From Micromonospora endolithica (lineage in GTDB: Bacteria; Actinomycetota; Actinomycetes; Mycobacteriales; Micromonosporaceae): DNA of 64,000 bases. Location of the stretch: assembly GCF_003626595.1 (NCBI RefSeq), contig NZ_RBAK01000008.1, positions 62,001 through 126,000 of the forward strand, written 5' to 3'. Below the pieces are notes generated by a model. It was not told the DNA's origin, did no database searches, and was given only the letters and a program-made list of their open reading frames with translations. Below are positions 7,661-17,697 of the stretch, in pieces. Made by a program: the position numbers and the translations under genes. How positions within the stretch are numbered: position 1 is the first letter of the stretch; the number at the start of each line of letters is the position of its first letter.

Positions 7661-9514
7661 GTGAGCAGCGCAGCCCCCACGGCCCCCGACGCCGCCTCTG
7701 ACCAGGACGTACGCCGCACCGCCCGATCACCTCGGCGCTGGTCGAGCGGGCTGCGGGTCGCCGGGACGCGAACCCGGCAGGCGGCGACGCGGGCTCGGGC
7801 CGATCTGGCGGTGGCCCTGCTCTTCGTGGCGGTGGCCGGCTGGCTCACCGGCGGCCTGTGGCCCGACCCGGGTAGCCGGACGATGGCCCTCAACCCGGCC
7901 GACCAGGCCCTCTACGAGTGGTTCCTGGCGGTCGACGCGCGGGCCCTGCTCGGCGACTTCGACCTGCTCAGCGACCGGCTCAACGCCCCGGACGGGGTGA
8001 ACCTGATGGCGAACACCACCGTCATCGCCCTCGGTGTCCTCTTCGCCCCGGTCACCCTGGCCTTCGGTGCGCCGGTGACCTTCGCGCTGCTGGCCGCCGG
8101 CAACCTGGTCGGGACGGCGGTCGCCTGGTACCTGCTGTTCACCCGGACGCTGGGCGCCCGCCGGCTCGCCGCCGCGCTGGGCGCCGGGCTGTGCGGCTTT
8201 GGGCCGGGAATGGTCTCGCAGACCAACAGCCACCTGCACATGACCGCGCAGTGGCTGGTCCCGGTGATCGTCTGGCTGGTCGTCCGGATGCTGCGCGCCG
8301 CCGACCCCACGCGTACGCCGGCCGGGATGCCGGACCGCCGGCGGCTGCTCAGCTCGGCGGTGGGCCTGGCCGCCGCGGTCAGCGCCCAGGTCTTCGTCGG
8401 CGAGGAGGTGCTCTTCCTGACGTTCGTCACCCTGCTGGTGATGGCCGTCACGTACGCCGTGGTGGACCGGGACCTGGTGCGGCGCGCCCTGCCCGGCTTC
8501 GCCGGCGGGCTGCTGACCGCCGCCGGGTTGGCCCTGCTGGTCGTCGGCTGGCCGCTGTGGTTCCAGTTCCTCGGGCCGCAGGGCGTCGCCGAGGGCCTGT
8601 TCAGTCCGCGCTACTTCTCGGCGGACCTGCGCAGCTGGTGGACGGTGTCGCCGCTGTCCGTGGCCGGCGGTGACGAGGCGGCCCGGCTGACCACCGGCCC
8701 GGCCGAGTACAACACCTTCCTCGGCTGGCCGCTGCTCCTGGTCACCGTCGCAGGCGCGGTGTGGCTGGGCCGCCGGCCGCTGGCGGTCGCCTGCCTGGTC
8801 GCCGCGGTGACGATGGGCGCGCTGTCGCTCGGTCCCCGGCTCGTGGTGGACGGGGAGCGCACCGGGGTGCCCGGACCGTACGCGCTGCTGGCGGGCCTGC
8901 CGGTGGTGGACGGCGCGCTGCCGATGCGGTTCGCGCTGGCGGTGCTCCCGTTGGCCGGCACCCTTCTGGTGCTGGCCGTCGACCGGGCGGCGGCGGGCAC
9001 CGGCCCGGTACGGCGGCTGGTGCCGGCGGCGGTCGGCGCGGCGCTGCTGCCGTTGTTCCCGATGCCGCTGCCCACCGCCGAGCGCCCGCCGCTGCCGGAG
9101 TTCGTCACCGGCGGGCACTGGCGGCAGTGCGTGCCGCCGGGCGGGGTGCTGGTGCCGGTGCCACCGGCCACGCCGAGCGATCCCTGGCCGATGCGGTGGG
9201 CGACCGCGGCCGACGCCGGGTTCGGAATGCCGGAGGGATTCTTCATCGGCCCGTACGGGCGGAACGGCTCGCCGACCATGGGCACGTCCAAGCAGCCCAC
9301 CTCGGTCCTGCTGGCCGACATCGCCAAGCGGGGCCTGCGCCCGGTCGTCGGGGAGGAGCAGCGGCGCCAGGCGGCGGCGGACGCCGACTTCTGGGGCGCG
9401 TCCTGCGTGGCACTGGCGGAGGACACCCCGTACGCGGACAGCCTGCGGGCCACCCTGGAGCAGCTCTACGGCCCGTCGACCCGGATCGCCGACGCCTGGA
9501 TCTGGCGGGTCTGA
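7661..9514 (+). CDS. Large polytopic membrane protein (glycosyltransferase-like topology)
   Basis: A 617-aa protein with a ~45-residue basic cytoplasmic N-terminus and roughly ten to twelve hydrophobic segments between about 50 and 470. These include LAVALLFVAVAGWL and VTFALLAAGNLVGTAVAWYLLF. A ~140-residue soluble C-terminus follows, with paired Cys (WRQC, ASCVAL). An early periplasmic loop has the acidic sequence ADQALYEWFLAVDARALL, reminiscent of GT-C or YfhO-like membrane glycosyltransferases. No catalytic motif is certain, so function is unassigned. It converges on ndh across a GGGGCCC repeat. Confidence 0.7.
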   Translation: MSSAAPTAPDAASDQDVRRTARSPRRWSSGLRVAGTRTRQAATRARADLAVALLFVAVAGWLTGGLWPDPGSRTMALNPADQALYEWFLAVDARALLGDFDLLSDRLNAPDGVNLMANTTVIALGVLFAPVTLAFGAPVTFALLAAGNLVGTAVAWYLLFTRTLGARRLAAALGAGLCGFGPGMVSQTNSHLHMTAQWLVPVIVWLVVRMLRAADPTRTPAGMPDRRRLLSSAVGLAAAVSAQVFVGEEVLFLTFVTLLVMAVTYAVVDRDLVRRALPGFAGGLLTAAGLALLVVGWPLWFQFLGPQGVAEGLFSPRYFSADLRSWWTVSPLSVAGGDEAARLTTGPAEYNTFLGWPLLLVTVAGAVWLGRRPLAVACLVAAVTMGALSLGPRLVVDGERTGVPGPYALLAGLPVVDGALPMRFALAVLPLAGTLLVLAVDRAAAGTGPVRRLVPAAVGAALLPLFPMPLPTAERPPLPEFVTGGHWRQCVPPGGVLVPVPPATPSDPWPMRWATAADAGFGMPEGFFIGPYGRNGSPTMGTSKQPTSVLLADIAKRGLRPVVGEEQRRQAAADADFWGASCVALAEDTPYADSLRATLEQLYGPSTRIADAWIWRV

Positions 9515-9528
9515 GACCGCGTCCGGGC

Positions 9529-9583
9529 GTTAAGAAGGGGCCCCTCCTCTACCGCAAACGTTAGGAAGGGGCCCCTGCTTACA
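9529..9583. repeat. Double GGGGCCC palindrome, locus a
   Basis: Two units around GGGGCCCC separated by a short TCTACCGCAAACG link. It lies between the convergent membrane-protein gene and ndh. The ndh stop TAA is followed in its reading direction by AAGGTGTAAGC, close to the junction seen at other loci. Probably both a repeat and a bidirectional terminator. Confidence 0.75.
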
Positions 9584-9587
9584 CCTT

Positions 9588-10919
9588 TTACACCCGGGTT
9601 GCGCCGACCGGCTGGGAGGCCTCGACGAACTCCTCGCGCGGGTCGTGCAGCTGCCCGAGGGCGACCACCTCGCGCTTGAGGAAGAACGCCAGGGACCAGT
9701 CGACCACCACCCGGACCTTCCGGTTGAACGACGGGATCCGGCTCATGTGGTAGGTCCGGTGCATGAACCACGCCGGCCAGCCGGTCATCTTGATCCCGTA
9801 GACCTGCGCGACGCCCTTGTGCAGGCCGAGGCTGGCGACGCTGCCGGCGTGCTTGTGCTTGTAGTCCACCGGCTCACGGCCACGGATGACGTTGACGATG
9901 TTGTCGGCCATCCGGGCGGCCTGCCGCACCGCGTGCTGCGCGCTCGGCGAGCAGTAGTTGCCCGGCTCCTTGGTCAGGTCCGGCACGGCCGCGCAGTCAC
10001 CGGCACTCCACGCGCCGTCCAACACCCGGTCGCCGTCGACGACCTGGAGGGTGGGCAGGCAGGTGACCCGGCGGCGCTCGTCGCGCGGGAAGTCGGTCGC
10101 GTCGAGCATCGGCGAGGGCTTGACGCCCGCCGTCCAGACGATGGTGTCGGAGGAGAAGCTGTCACCGTCGGAGAGCTTCACCACCCCGTCGACGCAGGAC
10201 TCCAGCCGGGTGTCCAGCCGGATGTCCATGTTCCGCTTGAGCAGCTGCTGCACCGTGTAGGCACCCATGTCCCGGTCGACCTCGGGCAGCACCCGCTGGG
10301 TCGCCTCGACCAGCACCCAGCGCATGTCCTCCGGCTGGAGCTCCGGGTAGTACTTCAGCGCGTCCCGGGCCATGTCCTCCATCTCGGCGAGCGCCTCGAT
10401 GCCGGCGTAGCCACCGCCGACGAAGGTGAACGTCAGCGCCGAGCGCCGGACCCGCGGGTCGGCGGTGGCCGCCGCCACATCGAGCCGGTCCAGCACGTGG
10501 TTACGGAGGTAGATCGCCTCGCCGATGGTCTTGAACCCGATGCCGTGCTCGTGCAGGCCGGGGATCGGCAGCGTCCGGGACACCGAACCGGGGGCGACGA
10601 CCACGTGGTCGTACGGGATCTCCCGGGCGGGGCCGCTGATCGGCTGCACCACCGCGGTCTTGCGGTCGTGGTCGATCCGCTTCACCGCCCCCGCCACGAC
10701 CTTGCACTTGCGCAACTCGCGACGCAGCGGCACCACGGAATGCCGCGGCGAGATGTTGCCGGCCGCGGCCTCGGGCAGGAACGGCTGGTAGGTCATGTGG
10801 GGCTGGGGGTCGACCACGATGACCTCAGCCTCACGGGAGCTGAGCTTCTTCGACAGGCGCAGGGCCGCGTAGAGACCGACGTGCCCGGCACCCACCACAA
10901 GGATCCGCTTCGGGTTCAC
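9588..10919 (-). CDS. ndh: Type II NADH dehydrogenase (NDH-2)
   Basis: A 443-aa flavoprotein that passes electrons from NADH to quinone without pumping protons, at the cytoplasmic membrane face. The FAD-binding GxGxxG is VVGAGHVGLYAAL right at the N-terminus. The NAD-binding motif is FVGGGYAGIEALAEM mid-protein, and the second FAD contact is SAGDCAAVPD. A C-terminal amphipathic tail (WFMHRTYHMSRIP and after) is typical for membrane docking. I prefer the GTG at 10919, just before the conserved PKRILVVGAG, over an ATG 17 codons upstream, because the upstream residues are not family-like. Monocistronic. Confidence 0.9.
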   Translation of the reverse strand: MNPKRILVVGAGHVGLYAALRLSKKLSSREAEVIVVDPQPHMTYQPFLPEAAAGNISPRHSVVPLRRELRKCKVVAGAVKRIDHDRKTAVVQPISGPAREIPYDHVVVAPGSVSRTLPIPGLHEHGIGFKTIGEAIYLRNHVLDRLDVAAATADPRVRRSALTFTFVGGGYAGIEALAEMEDMARDALKYYPELQPEDMRWVLVEATQRVLPEVDRDMGAYTVQQLLKRNMDIRLDTRLESCVDGVVKLSDGDSFSSDTIVWTAGVKPSPMLDATDFPRDERRRVTCLPTLQVVDGDRVLDGAWSAGDCAAVPDLTKEPGNYCSPSAQHAVRQAARMADNIVNVIRGREPVDYKHKHAGSVASLGLHKGVAQVYGIKMTGWPAWFMHRTYHMSRIPSFNRKVRVVVDWSLAFFLKREVVALGQLHDPREEFVEASQPVGATRV

Positions 10920-11021
10920 GTCATCTATCTTTCCCCGGCCGGCTCCGCTAATCCCGCGCGCGGCCCCCATCTGTGACGGAGCACAACCCCTGTGAGCTGG
11001 GTAACTCTCCTGTCCGACGGT

Positions 11022-11582
11022 TCACCTGCGGCGCAGCAGCCACCCCAGCAACGCGGTCACCAGAGCCGCCACCAGAAGCCCCGCCAGGGTCGCCACCTGG
11101 AAACCCTCGCCCCCGCCGAGGGCCGCCAGCTCCACCAGCAGGACGCCGAGAACCGAGGCGGCGAGCACCACGGCGCCCGCCCGGACCAGCCAGCGGACGA
11201 CCACCTCCGGGTCCACCACCGCGTCGTACGGCAGGACGGCGGCCAGCGCACAGAGGGTGTGCGTGACGTAGAGCACCGCCGCCACCGCGAGCAGCCGCCA
11301 CAGCGCGATCGGCCGGCCGTACCCGTCGGTGGCGAGCAACCACCCGCCGACGGTGACCAGCGCCGCGAACGTCGGCCAGACCCGGCGCGGACTCAGCGCG
11401 GGCAGCAACGCCACCAGCAGCAGGCCGCCGAGAGCTCGGCCGAGGAAGACCTCCGCCGGGTACGCGAGCACCAGCCCGACCAGCACCCCGAGGAAGATCC
11501 CGGCCCGCACCAGCAGCACGGTGGGGCTGACCCGGACCAGCGCGGTCCGCGCGTCCCGCAGCCGCGACGTGACAGCCCTCAC
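11022..11582 (-). CDS. Hypothetical polytopic membrane protein, last gene of the MoxR operon
   Basis: A 186-aa protein from a GTG preceded by GAAAGG. Five or six hydrophobic segments make up nearly the whole protein, for example ILVRAGIFLGVLVGLVLAYPAEVFL and LLALLPAL-like runs, ending with a basic LLRRR. It sits 55 nt downstream of the DUF58 gene on the same strand, so it probably shares the MoxR-DUF58 transcript. Family not recognised. The start is inferred; an upstream ATG would overlap the DUF58 gene. Confidence 0.65.
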   Translation of the reverse strand: MRAVTSRLRDARTALVRVSPTVLLVRAGIFLGVLVGLVLAYPAEVFLGRALGGLLLVALLPALSPRRVWPTFAALVTVGGWLLATDGYGRPIALWRLLAVAAVLYVTHTLCALAAVLPYDAVVDPEVVVRWLVRAGAVVLAASVLGVLLVELAALGGGEGFQVATLAGLLVAALVTALLGWLLRRR

Positions 11583-11637
11583 CGTGCCGGCCTTTCGTTC
11601 GCGACCGCGGGACTCCGCTCCGCCGCGTTCCTCGCGC

Positions 11638-13031
11638 TCACCGGCCACCGACCCGGGGGGCGAGGGCCAGCCGGGCCACGTCCCGCAGCACCTGGTCGAG
11701 ACTGCCGGCACCGGCCCAGCGGACCACCGGCACCCCGTGCTCGCGCAACTGGTCGATCATCGTGTCCCGGTCCAGCCGCCACAGCCGGTAGGCGACCTCG
11801 GCCCACCCCCGGTCCTTCGGCGACGGAAGGTCGGCGGGCAGGGTGTCCACCGCCACCACGAACCGTCCGGAGCGGGCCAGCCCGGCCAGCATCTGCGCGG
11901 ACCGCTCGTCCAGCAGCGGGGTGAGGACCACCACCAGCGCGTCGGCGGAGAGCAGCTGTGGGCCGAAGAGATGGTCGTACGACTGCTGCGGCGCGGACTC
12001 GGCGCGCACGTCGAGCAGCCACTCCAGCACGGTCAGGTACTGCCGGCGGCCGGTGGCCGGGCGGAGCCGACGGGCGGCCGGGCCGTGCTCCAGCAGGGCC
12101 ACCCGGTCGCCCCGGTACAGGTAGTGCTCGGCGATGGCGGCGGCGGCCCGGACGGTCGTGTCCAGCACCGAGGCCGCTCCCTGCACCCCGCCGGACCGGC
12201 CCGCCTCGGCCAGCACGTCGAGCAGGACCACCACCTCGGCGTCCCGGTCGGACAGGGTGGCCGCCACGTGCAACTGCCGCGCCCGCAGCGACACCCGCCA
12301 GTCGATGCGGCGCAGCCGGTCGCCGGGTGCGAAGACGCGTACGCCGGCCAGTTCGCCGCCCTCGCCGGGGCGGCGCGAGTGGTGCGCGCCGACCAGGCCG
12401 GCCGCACGGGGCATCGCCTCCACCGCCTCGAACGGCTCGGTCACCGGGTACACCCGCACCCGGGCCGGTTCGGCGATGACCGCGCGGGACACCAGCAGGC
12501 CCTGCGCGGCGGCCACCCGGGCGCCGGCCGGACCGATCGGGTGCCGGCCCCAGCGCAGGGCGCGTCCCTGCAGGGTCAGGTCCACGGCGGTGTCCCGGGG
12601 GACGCCGGTCACGAAGGGACGGTCGGCCGGCGACGCCGCGTCGGAGAGGTGGGTCGCCCCGCCGATCGTGCTCCGTTCGATCCGCAGCCAGGACGACACC
12701 CGGGCGCGGGCCACCGCCACGTCGTAGTCGACCAGGTCCGGGTTGCCGACGCTGACCGTGGCGGTCAGTTCGCCGCCCTCCACCAGGTGCTCCTCGTCCT
12801 GGCTGATCCACACCTGCGGCAGGGCGACCGGCCGGCGGCGCAGCGCGTACGCGGTGCCCAGCGCGAGGGGCGCGGCGAGCACGATCAGGTCGACCCGGCC
12901 CAGCAGCACCCCGGCGACCAGGAGCAGACCGGTCAGCAGCACGGCACGGCCCAGCGCCCGGGTCGGCGTCCAACCGGTCGCCGGCTCCGGGTCCGACACC
13001 TCGCTCCGGGCGGGTCCGGTGGCCGTGACCA

Positions 13032-13032
<1 letters not shown>
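11638..13032 (-). CDS. DUF58 domain protein (VWA-like partner of MoxR)
   Basis: A 464-aa protein with two N-terminal membrane segments (about 28-62), an extracellular-like beta region, then the DUF58 core containing VFAPGDRLRRIDWRVSLR near residue 230. A VWA-like C-terminus follows (VVVLLDVLAEAG, DALVVVLTPLLDE). Family members pair with MoxR AAA+ ATPases and are thought to assemble or activate envelope or metal-dependent complexes. The ATG overlaps the moxR stop as TGATG, indicating translational coupling. Confidence 0.88.
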
Positions 13033-14035
<1,003 letters not shown>

Positions 14036-14039
<4 letters not shown>

Positions 14040-14605
14040 GTCTTCTCCAGTTCGGCGACGATCGCCGCGAGGTCGCGCGGCGACGGGGTGCGACGGGGCG
14101 GTGTTTCCAGGAAGGTCCAGAGCCGCTCGCCCAGCAGGGCGCGGGCCCGGGCCGGGTCCGATTCGCGGGTGACGCCGTGCCGCAGCCGCAGGCGTTCGTC
14201 GGCGAGGTCACCGATCCGGGGCAGCACCACCTGCGTGAAGCGTTCCGGGCGGTTGGCCGACCAGTCCAGCGGCACCTCCCACCCGTTGATGGCGGTCCGC
14301 ACCGCGTCCCGGGGAGCCGGGACGTCGCCGTCGAACGTGCGGGAGCCGGCGCGGGGCGGCGGCGGGGGCGCCAGGCCGGCGGTCACCCGCCGGACCGCGA
14401 GCACCGCGAGCACCGCGGCCACCAGCACCACCAGCGGCACCCGCAACCCGACCGCGCGCAGGCCGGCGACCAGGACGACCACCATGGCCGCCGTGACGAC
14501 GAGCGTACGCAGCACCCGCCGGAGGCGTCCGCCACGTGGACGCTCGACCGGGCCGGAGCCCTCCTCCGACGAGCTGAGCAGATCGTCGATGCTGGTGCTG
14601 CTCAC
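14036..14605 (-). CDS. Membrane protein of the MoxR operon, 189 aa
   Basis: Ser/Asp/Glu-rich N-terminus (IDDLLSSSEEG), then two adjacent membrane helices at about 28-70, then an 80-residue soluble part with repeated Arg/Leu helices ending in VAELEKT. The ATGA overlap with moxR and the 13-nt gap from the DUF4129 gene place it inside the operon. The family is not recognised; it probably anchors or presents a substrate for the MoxR/DUF58 pair. Confidence 0.8.
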
Positions 14606-14618
14606 GCCGTCACCTCAC

Positions 14619-15371
14619 TCACGGCACCACCTCGCCGGCTCCGGCCACCACGGCGGCCAGTTCACCGCGTAACCGGCGCAGGGCGGCGCGGGCCTGGTCG
14701 CGGGTGCGTTCGTCGACCGGCCGGGTGGCGTACCGGGCCTCCCGGTAGACGTGGGCGAACTCGCCGAGCACGTCGGCGCTCGCGATTGCCGGGACGCCGG
14801 TGGCCGGGTCGCCGCGCAGCAGGCGGGTGACCAGGTCGGTCGGCGTGTCACCGGGCAGCCGGGACAGGCCCGCGCCGGCGGCGGCCTCCTCCAGCCGTAC
14901 CCAGCAGGCGATCACCGCGGTGCGCGGGTCGGTGTCGGCGTCGTCCAGGTCGACCAGGCCGGCGTCGAGGGCGGCGACCACCTCGCGGGCGGTGCCCTCG
15001 GCGTCGCGGCGGGGCCGGCCGGCCGGCAGCTTGCGGGTGGTGCGGCGGACCGCGCCGCGGACCAGCGTCCAGAGCAGCCAGCCGAACACGCCCAGCACGG
15101 CCAGGCCGAGCAGCCCGAGCGCGACCACGACGATCCACCTCGGAACGGAGGCCCCGGTCGACGCCGTCGTGTCGCGCGGTTCCACCGGGATCGACGGGAC
15201 CGGTTCGGCGGTCGGGTACTCCGGAACGAACGGCACGTTCTCCGCCGCCGGCGGGATCCGGCTGGCCCCGATCGAGGAGTGGGCGGCGGCCACGGTGAGG
15301 CCGGCCAGCAGGAGCGCCACCGCCGCCACCGGCCACCACCTGCGCAGCGCGTTGAGGTCCGTCATCGCCAC
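14619..15371 (-). CDS. DUF4129 domain protein
   Basis: A 250-aa protein with one N-terminal signal anchor (about 13-30), a ~70-residue extracytoplasmic segment rich in Pro/Val, a second membrane helix at about 102-122, and a cytoplasmic DUF4129 domain with FAHVYREARYATRPV near residue 215. DUF4129 proteins usually accompany MoxR, DUF58 and a TgpA-like transglutaminase; here the transglutaminase is missing. First gene of the operon. The start could be GTG at 15371 or the ATG two codons later. Confidence 0.85.
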   Translation of the reverse strand: MAMTDLNALRRWWPVAAVALLLAGLTVAAAHSSIGASRIPPAAENVPFVPEYPTAEPVPSIPVEPRDTTASTGASVPRWIVVVALGLLGLAVLGVFGWLLWTLVRGAVRRTTRKLPAGRPRRDAEGTAREVVAALDAGLVDLDDADTDPRTAVIACWVRLEEAAAGAGLSRLPGDTPTDLVTRLLRGDPATGVPAIASADVLGEFAHVYREARYATRPVDERTRDQARAALRRLRGELAAVVAGAGEVVP

Positions 15372-15383
15372 CGCCCCGCAGCC

Positions 15384-16178
15384 TCAGTCCACCCCGGCCA
15401 ACCGCTTCGCCCGGGCGAACACATCGTCCAGCATCCCTGGTGTGAGCCGCCCGGTGAAGGTGTTCTGCTGGCTCACGTGGTAGCAGCCGAGGAGTTCCGG
15501 TGCGGCCGTTCCGGACCAGTGTGCCCCATGACCGAACGCGGGTCGCGGGCTGGGCGGACGCACGCCGTACACGTCGCGGAGCACCGGCCACCAGGCGGCC
15601 CAGGCGAAGGCACCCAGCGCGACCACGACGCGCAGGGTGGGCCGGATCAGCGCGACCTCGCGGTGCACCCACGGTGCGCAGGTGTCGCGCTCGGTCGGGG
15701 TGGGCTTGTTGTCCGGCGGCGCACAGCGCACCGCGGCGAAGATGCGGGTGTGCCGCAAAGCCAGTCCGTCGTCGGCGGCCACGCTGGTGGGCTGGTTGGC
15801 CAGGCCGGCACGGTGCAGCGCGGCGAACAGGACGTCGCCGGAGCGGTCACCGGTGAAGACCCGGCCGGTGCGGTTACCGCCGTGCGCGGCCGGCGCCAGC
15901 CCCAGGACGGCGATCCGGGCCTCCGTCGCCGGCACCGCGGCCGGCGGGCCGGACCCGCCCCGGCCGGTGCGGTTGTCCGGTGCGCCGAAGCCGGGCACCG
16001 GTCGCCCCCAGTACTCCTGGTCCCGGAAGGCGGCCCGCCGGGTCCGCGCGACCTCCTCCCGCCAGGAGACCAGCCGGGGGCAGGCGAAGCACTCCGCGAC
16101 CCCGGCGTCGAGGTCGGCCAGGTCGGTCGCCCGCGCGGCGCGGGCGACGACCTCGCCGGGGGTACGCGGCTCAGCCAA
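15384..16178 (-). CDS. Family 5-type (UdgB-like) uracil-DNA glycosylase
   Basis: A 264-aa Fe-S DNA repair enzyme that removes uracil, and in family 5 also other deaminated bases. An N-terminal CFACPRLV pair and later Cys in AAVRCAPPDNK and RDTCAPW supply the [4Fe-4S] ligands. Motif A is GLAPAAHGGNRTGR, which lacks the usual catalytic Asp of family 1 and is characteristic of family 5. Motif B is in CYHVSQQNTFTGRLT. The best start is TTG at 16178, because there is no ATG or GTG between the upstream stop and the conserved core. It overlaps the dienelactone hydrolase gene by 8 nt. Confidence 0.85.
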   Translation of the reverse strand: MAEPRTPGEVVARAARATDLADLDAGVAECFACPRLVSWREEVARTRRAAFRDQEYWGRPVPGFGAPDNRTGRGGSGPPAAVPATEARIAVLGLAPAAHGGNRTGRVFTGDRSGDVLFAALHRAGLANQPTSVAADDGLALRHTRIFAAVRCAPPDNKPTPTERDTCAPWVHREVALIRPTLRVVVALGAFAWAAWWPVLRDVYGVRPPSPRPAFGHGAHWSGTAAPELLGCYHVSQQNTFTGRLTPGMLDDVFARAKRLAGVD

Positions 16179-16854
16179 GCTTGGCCCGGAAGAGTTCGAG
16201 GGTGCGCGCCCAGGCGGTCGCGGCGGCCCGCTGGTCGTAGTTCTCCGGCCGGTCCTCGTTGAAGAACGCGTGCGCGGTGCCCGGGTAGTCGTAGGTCTGG
16301 CAGGTGCCACCGGCGGCCTCGATGGCCCGGCGGGCGCCCTGCACGCCGTCGTCGGCGGAGAGGCCGTCGGCCTCCGAGCAGTGGATGACCGCGGCCTTGC
16401 CCGCGTAGTCGTCCCACTCCGCGCGCATGCCGTCCCACGGCAGCCTCGGGTAGAACGCGGCGGTGGCCACGATCCGCTCCGAGCGGGTGGCCGCCCAGAG
16501 GGCCAGGCTGGCGCCCGCGCAGAAGCCGGCCGCGCCGACCTTGCCGGTGACCTCGGTACGCCCGGCGAGGTAGTCGGCGGCGGCGGCGATGTCCGCCGCG
16601 GCCTCGTCCATCTGCGCGGCGTTCAGCATCTGCCGGGGCTCGTCGGGCTTGACCGCCGGGCCGCGCCGGAAGTCCGGGGCGAGTGCGACGAAACCGGCGT
16701 CGGCGAACCGGTCCACGACCGACCGGACGTGCGGCACCAGGCCCCACCAGTCCTGGATGACGATGACCGCCGGGCTGGCCGCACCGCCGGAGGGTATCGC
16801 GAGATACCCCTCGCCCGTACCTCCGGTACCGGGGTACCTCACCATCTCGCCCAT
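16171..16854 (-). CDS. Dienelactone hydrolase family protein
   Basis: A 227-aa cytoplasmic alpha/beta hydrolase. The nucleophile is the Cys of GFCAGASLALW near residue 115, as in true dienelactone hydrolases, with the acid in HCSEADGL and the His in GTAHAFFNEDRPENY. The N-terminal strand VIVIQDWWGL supplies the Glu/Asp-Trp-Trp-Gly element of the family. Substrate is unknown; in many actinobacteria these are general esterases. The gene overlaps the uracil-DNA glycosylase start, so the two are co-translated. Confidence 0.88.
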   Translation of the reverse strand: MGEMVRYPGTGGTGEGYLAIPSGGAASPAVIVIQDWWGLVPHVRSVVDRFADAGFVALAPDFRRGPAVKPDEPRQMLNAAQMDEAAADIAAAADYLAGRTEVTGKVGAAGFCAGASLALWAATRSERIVATAAFYPRLPWDGMRAEWDDYAGKAAVIHCSEADGLSADDGVQGARRAIEAAGGTCQTYDYPGTAHAFFNEDRPENYDQRAAATAWARTLELFRAKLG

Positions 16855-16978
16855 CGGCCCGTCCTCCTAGCGGTCAGTCAACGTTGGCTGGTCGCCCAGT
16901 GGTCCTACGTGCCGGTAGCCTGCCACGCCGCACCCGCGCCGGGAAGACACGCAAGTAGTGGCATTCACCTCCTGTTCG

Positions 16979-17033
16979 CGTAAGGAAGGGCCCCTCCTTA
17001 ACGCCTGGCGTAGAGGAAGGGCCCCTTCTTAAC
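16979..17033. repeat. Double GGGGCCC palindrome, locus b
   Basis: Two units separated by CGCCTGGCGTAGAGG. It lies between the dienelactone hydrolase (5' side) and the LppU-like gene (3' side). A fragment of a different repeat family, GTAGTGGCATT, is at 16955-16965 just beside it. A plausible terminator for the LppU-like gene. Confidence 0.75.
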
Positions 17034-17051
17034 AATCGACGGCCGAGCGGA

Positions 17052-17534
17052 TCAGGCCTTCTTGGTCAGGCAGAGCACGTAGCCGGTCTTGCCCGGCTCG
17101 ATGCTGGAGAAGACGTAACCCTCCTCGCCCTCCTTGAAGAACTGCTCGCACGCGTCGCCGGCACGAGCCTGGGCGGCGGTCTGCCCGTCGGCGCGGCCGA
17201 CCACCGTGAACGCCGCCTCGGTGGAGGTGCACTCGACGACCTTGGCGCCGTCGACCTTCTCCTCCTGTGCGCCGGTCACCTCGGGCAGCTCGGCGATGCA
17301 GTCGCCGGACTTGGCCTCGGCGGTCTCGTCCTTGTTCAGGAAGTTGCCGATCGCCGAGCCGACACCGAACTTCAGGCCGGCGATGACGAGGAACGCGACG
17401 ATCGCGCCGATGATGCCCAGCGCCTTGCGACCGCCGGTCTTCTTCGCCGGCGGCTCGGCCGGTGGCGGCGGCTGGACGCCGGGCTCGGGCGGCGCGGCGT
17501 TCGGCGCGGGGGGCGGTGCGACCTGCTCTGACAC
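17052..17534 (-). CDS. LppU/SCO3897-like membrane protein
   Basis: A 160-aa protein. The first 30 residues are Pro/Ala-rich and cytoplasmic, a single membrane helix follows at about 36-56 (LGIIGAIVAFLVIAGL), and the external domain of ~100 residues holds four Cys (GDCIAEL, VVECTST, GDACEQF, YVLCLTK). The helix plus small Cys-rich outer domain matches the LppU/SCO3897 group of actinobacterial envelope proteins of unknown role. It stands alone between two GGGGCCC repeat loci. Confidence 0.75.
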   Translation of the reverse strand: MSEQVAPPPAPNAAPPEPGVQPPPPAEPPAKKTGGRKALGIIGAIVAFLVIAGLKFGVGSAIGNFLNKDETAEAKSGDCIAELPEVTGAQEEKVDGAKVVECTSTEAAFTVVGRADGQTAAQARAGDACEQFFKEGEEGYVFSSIEPGKTGYVLCLTKKA

Positions 17535-17640
17535 GGGTTTTCCTTCCGAGGGGTTGGTGAGCAGACGACACCGTAACGATCAACTGCGGCTGACACCGCC
17601 CCGTCAACCTCATCCGTTCAGCCATTTCCCAGGAACGAGA

Positions 17641-17695
17641 TGTAAGGAAGGGCCCCCTGTTAACGCCTGGTGTAGAGGAAGGGGCCCTTCCTAAC
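17641..17695. repeat. Double GGGGCCC palindrome, locus c
   Basis: Two units separated by GCCTGGTGTAGAGG. In the reverse-strand direction the stop of the adjacent HAAS-domain gene reads TGAGTGTTAGGAAGG, so the repeat begins directly at the stop codon. Confidence 0.8.
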
Positions 17696-17697
17696 AC

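Noticed and set aside
9588..10970. Earlier ndh start at 10970
   Set aside because: The extra 17 residues are Gly/Ala/Arg-rich and precede the conserved Rossmann motif, so the GTG at 10919 is preferred.
10945..10985. A Crp-like TGTGCTCCGTCACA upstream of ndh
   Set aside because: The half-sites are two bases too close together compared with TGTGA-N6-TCACA.
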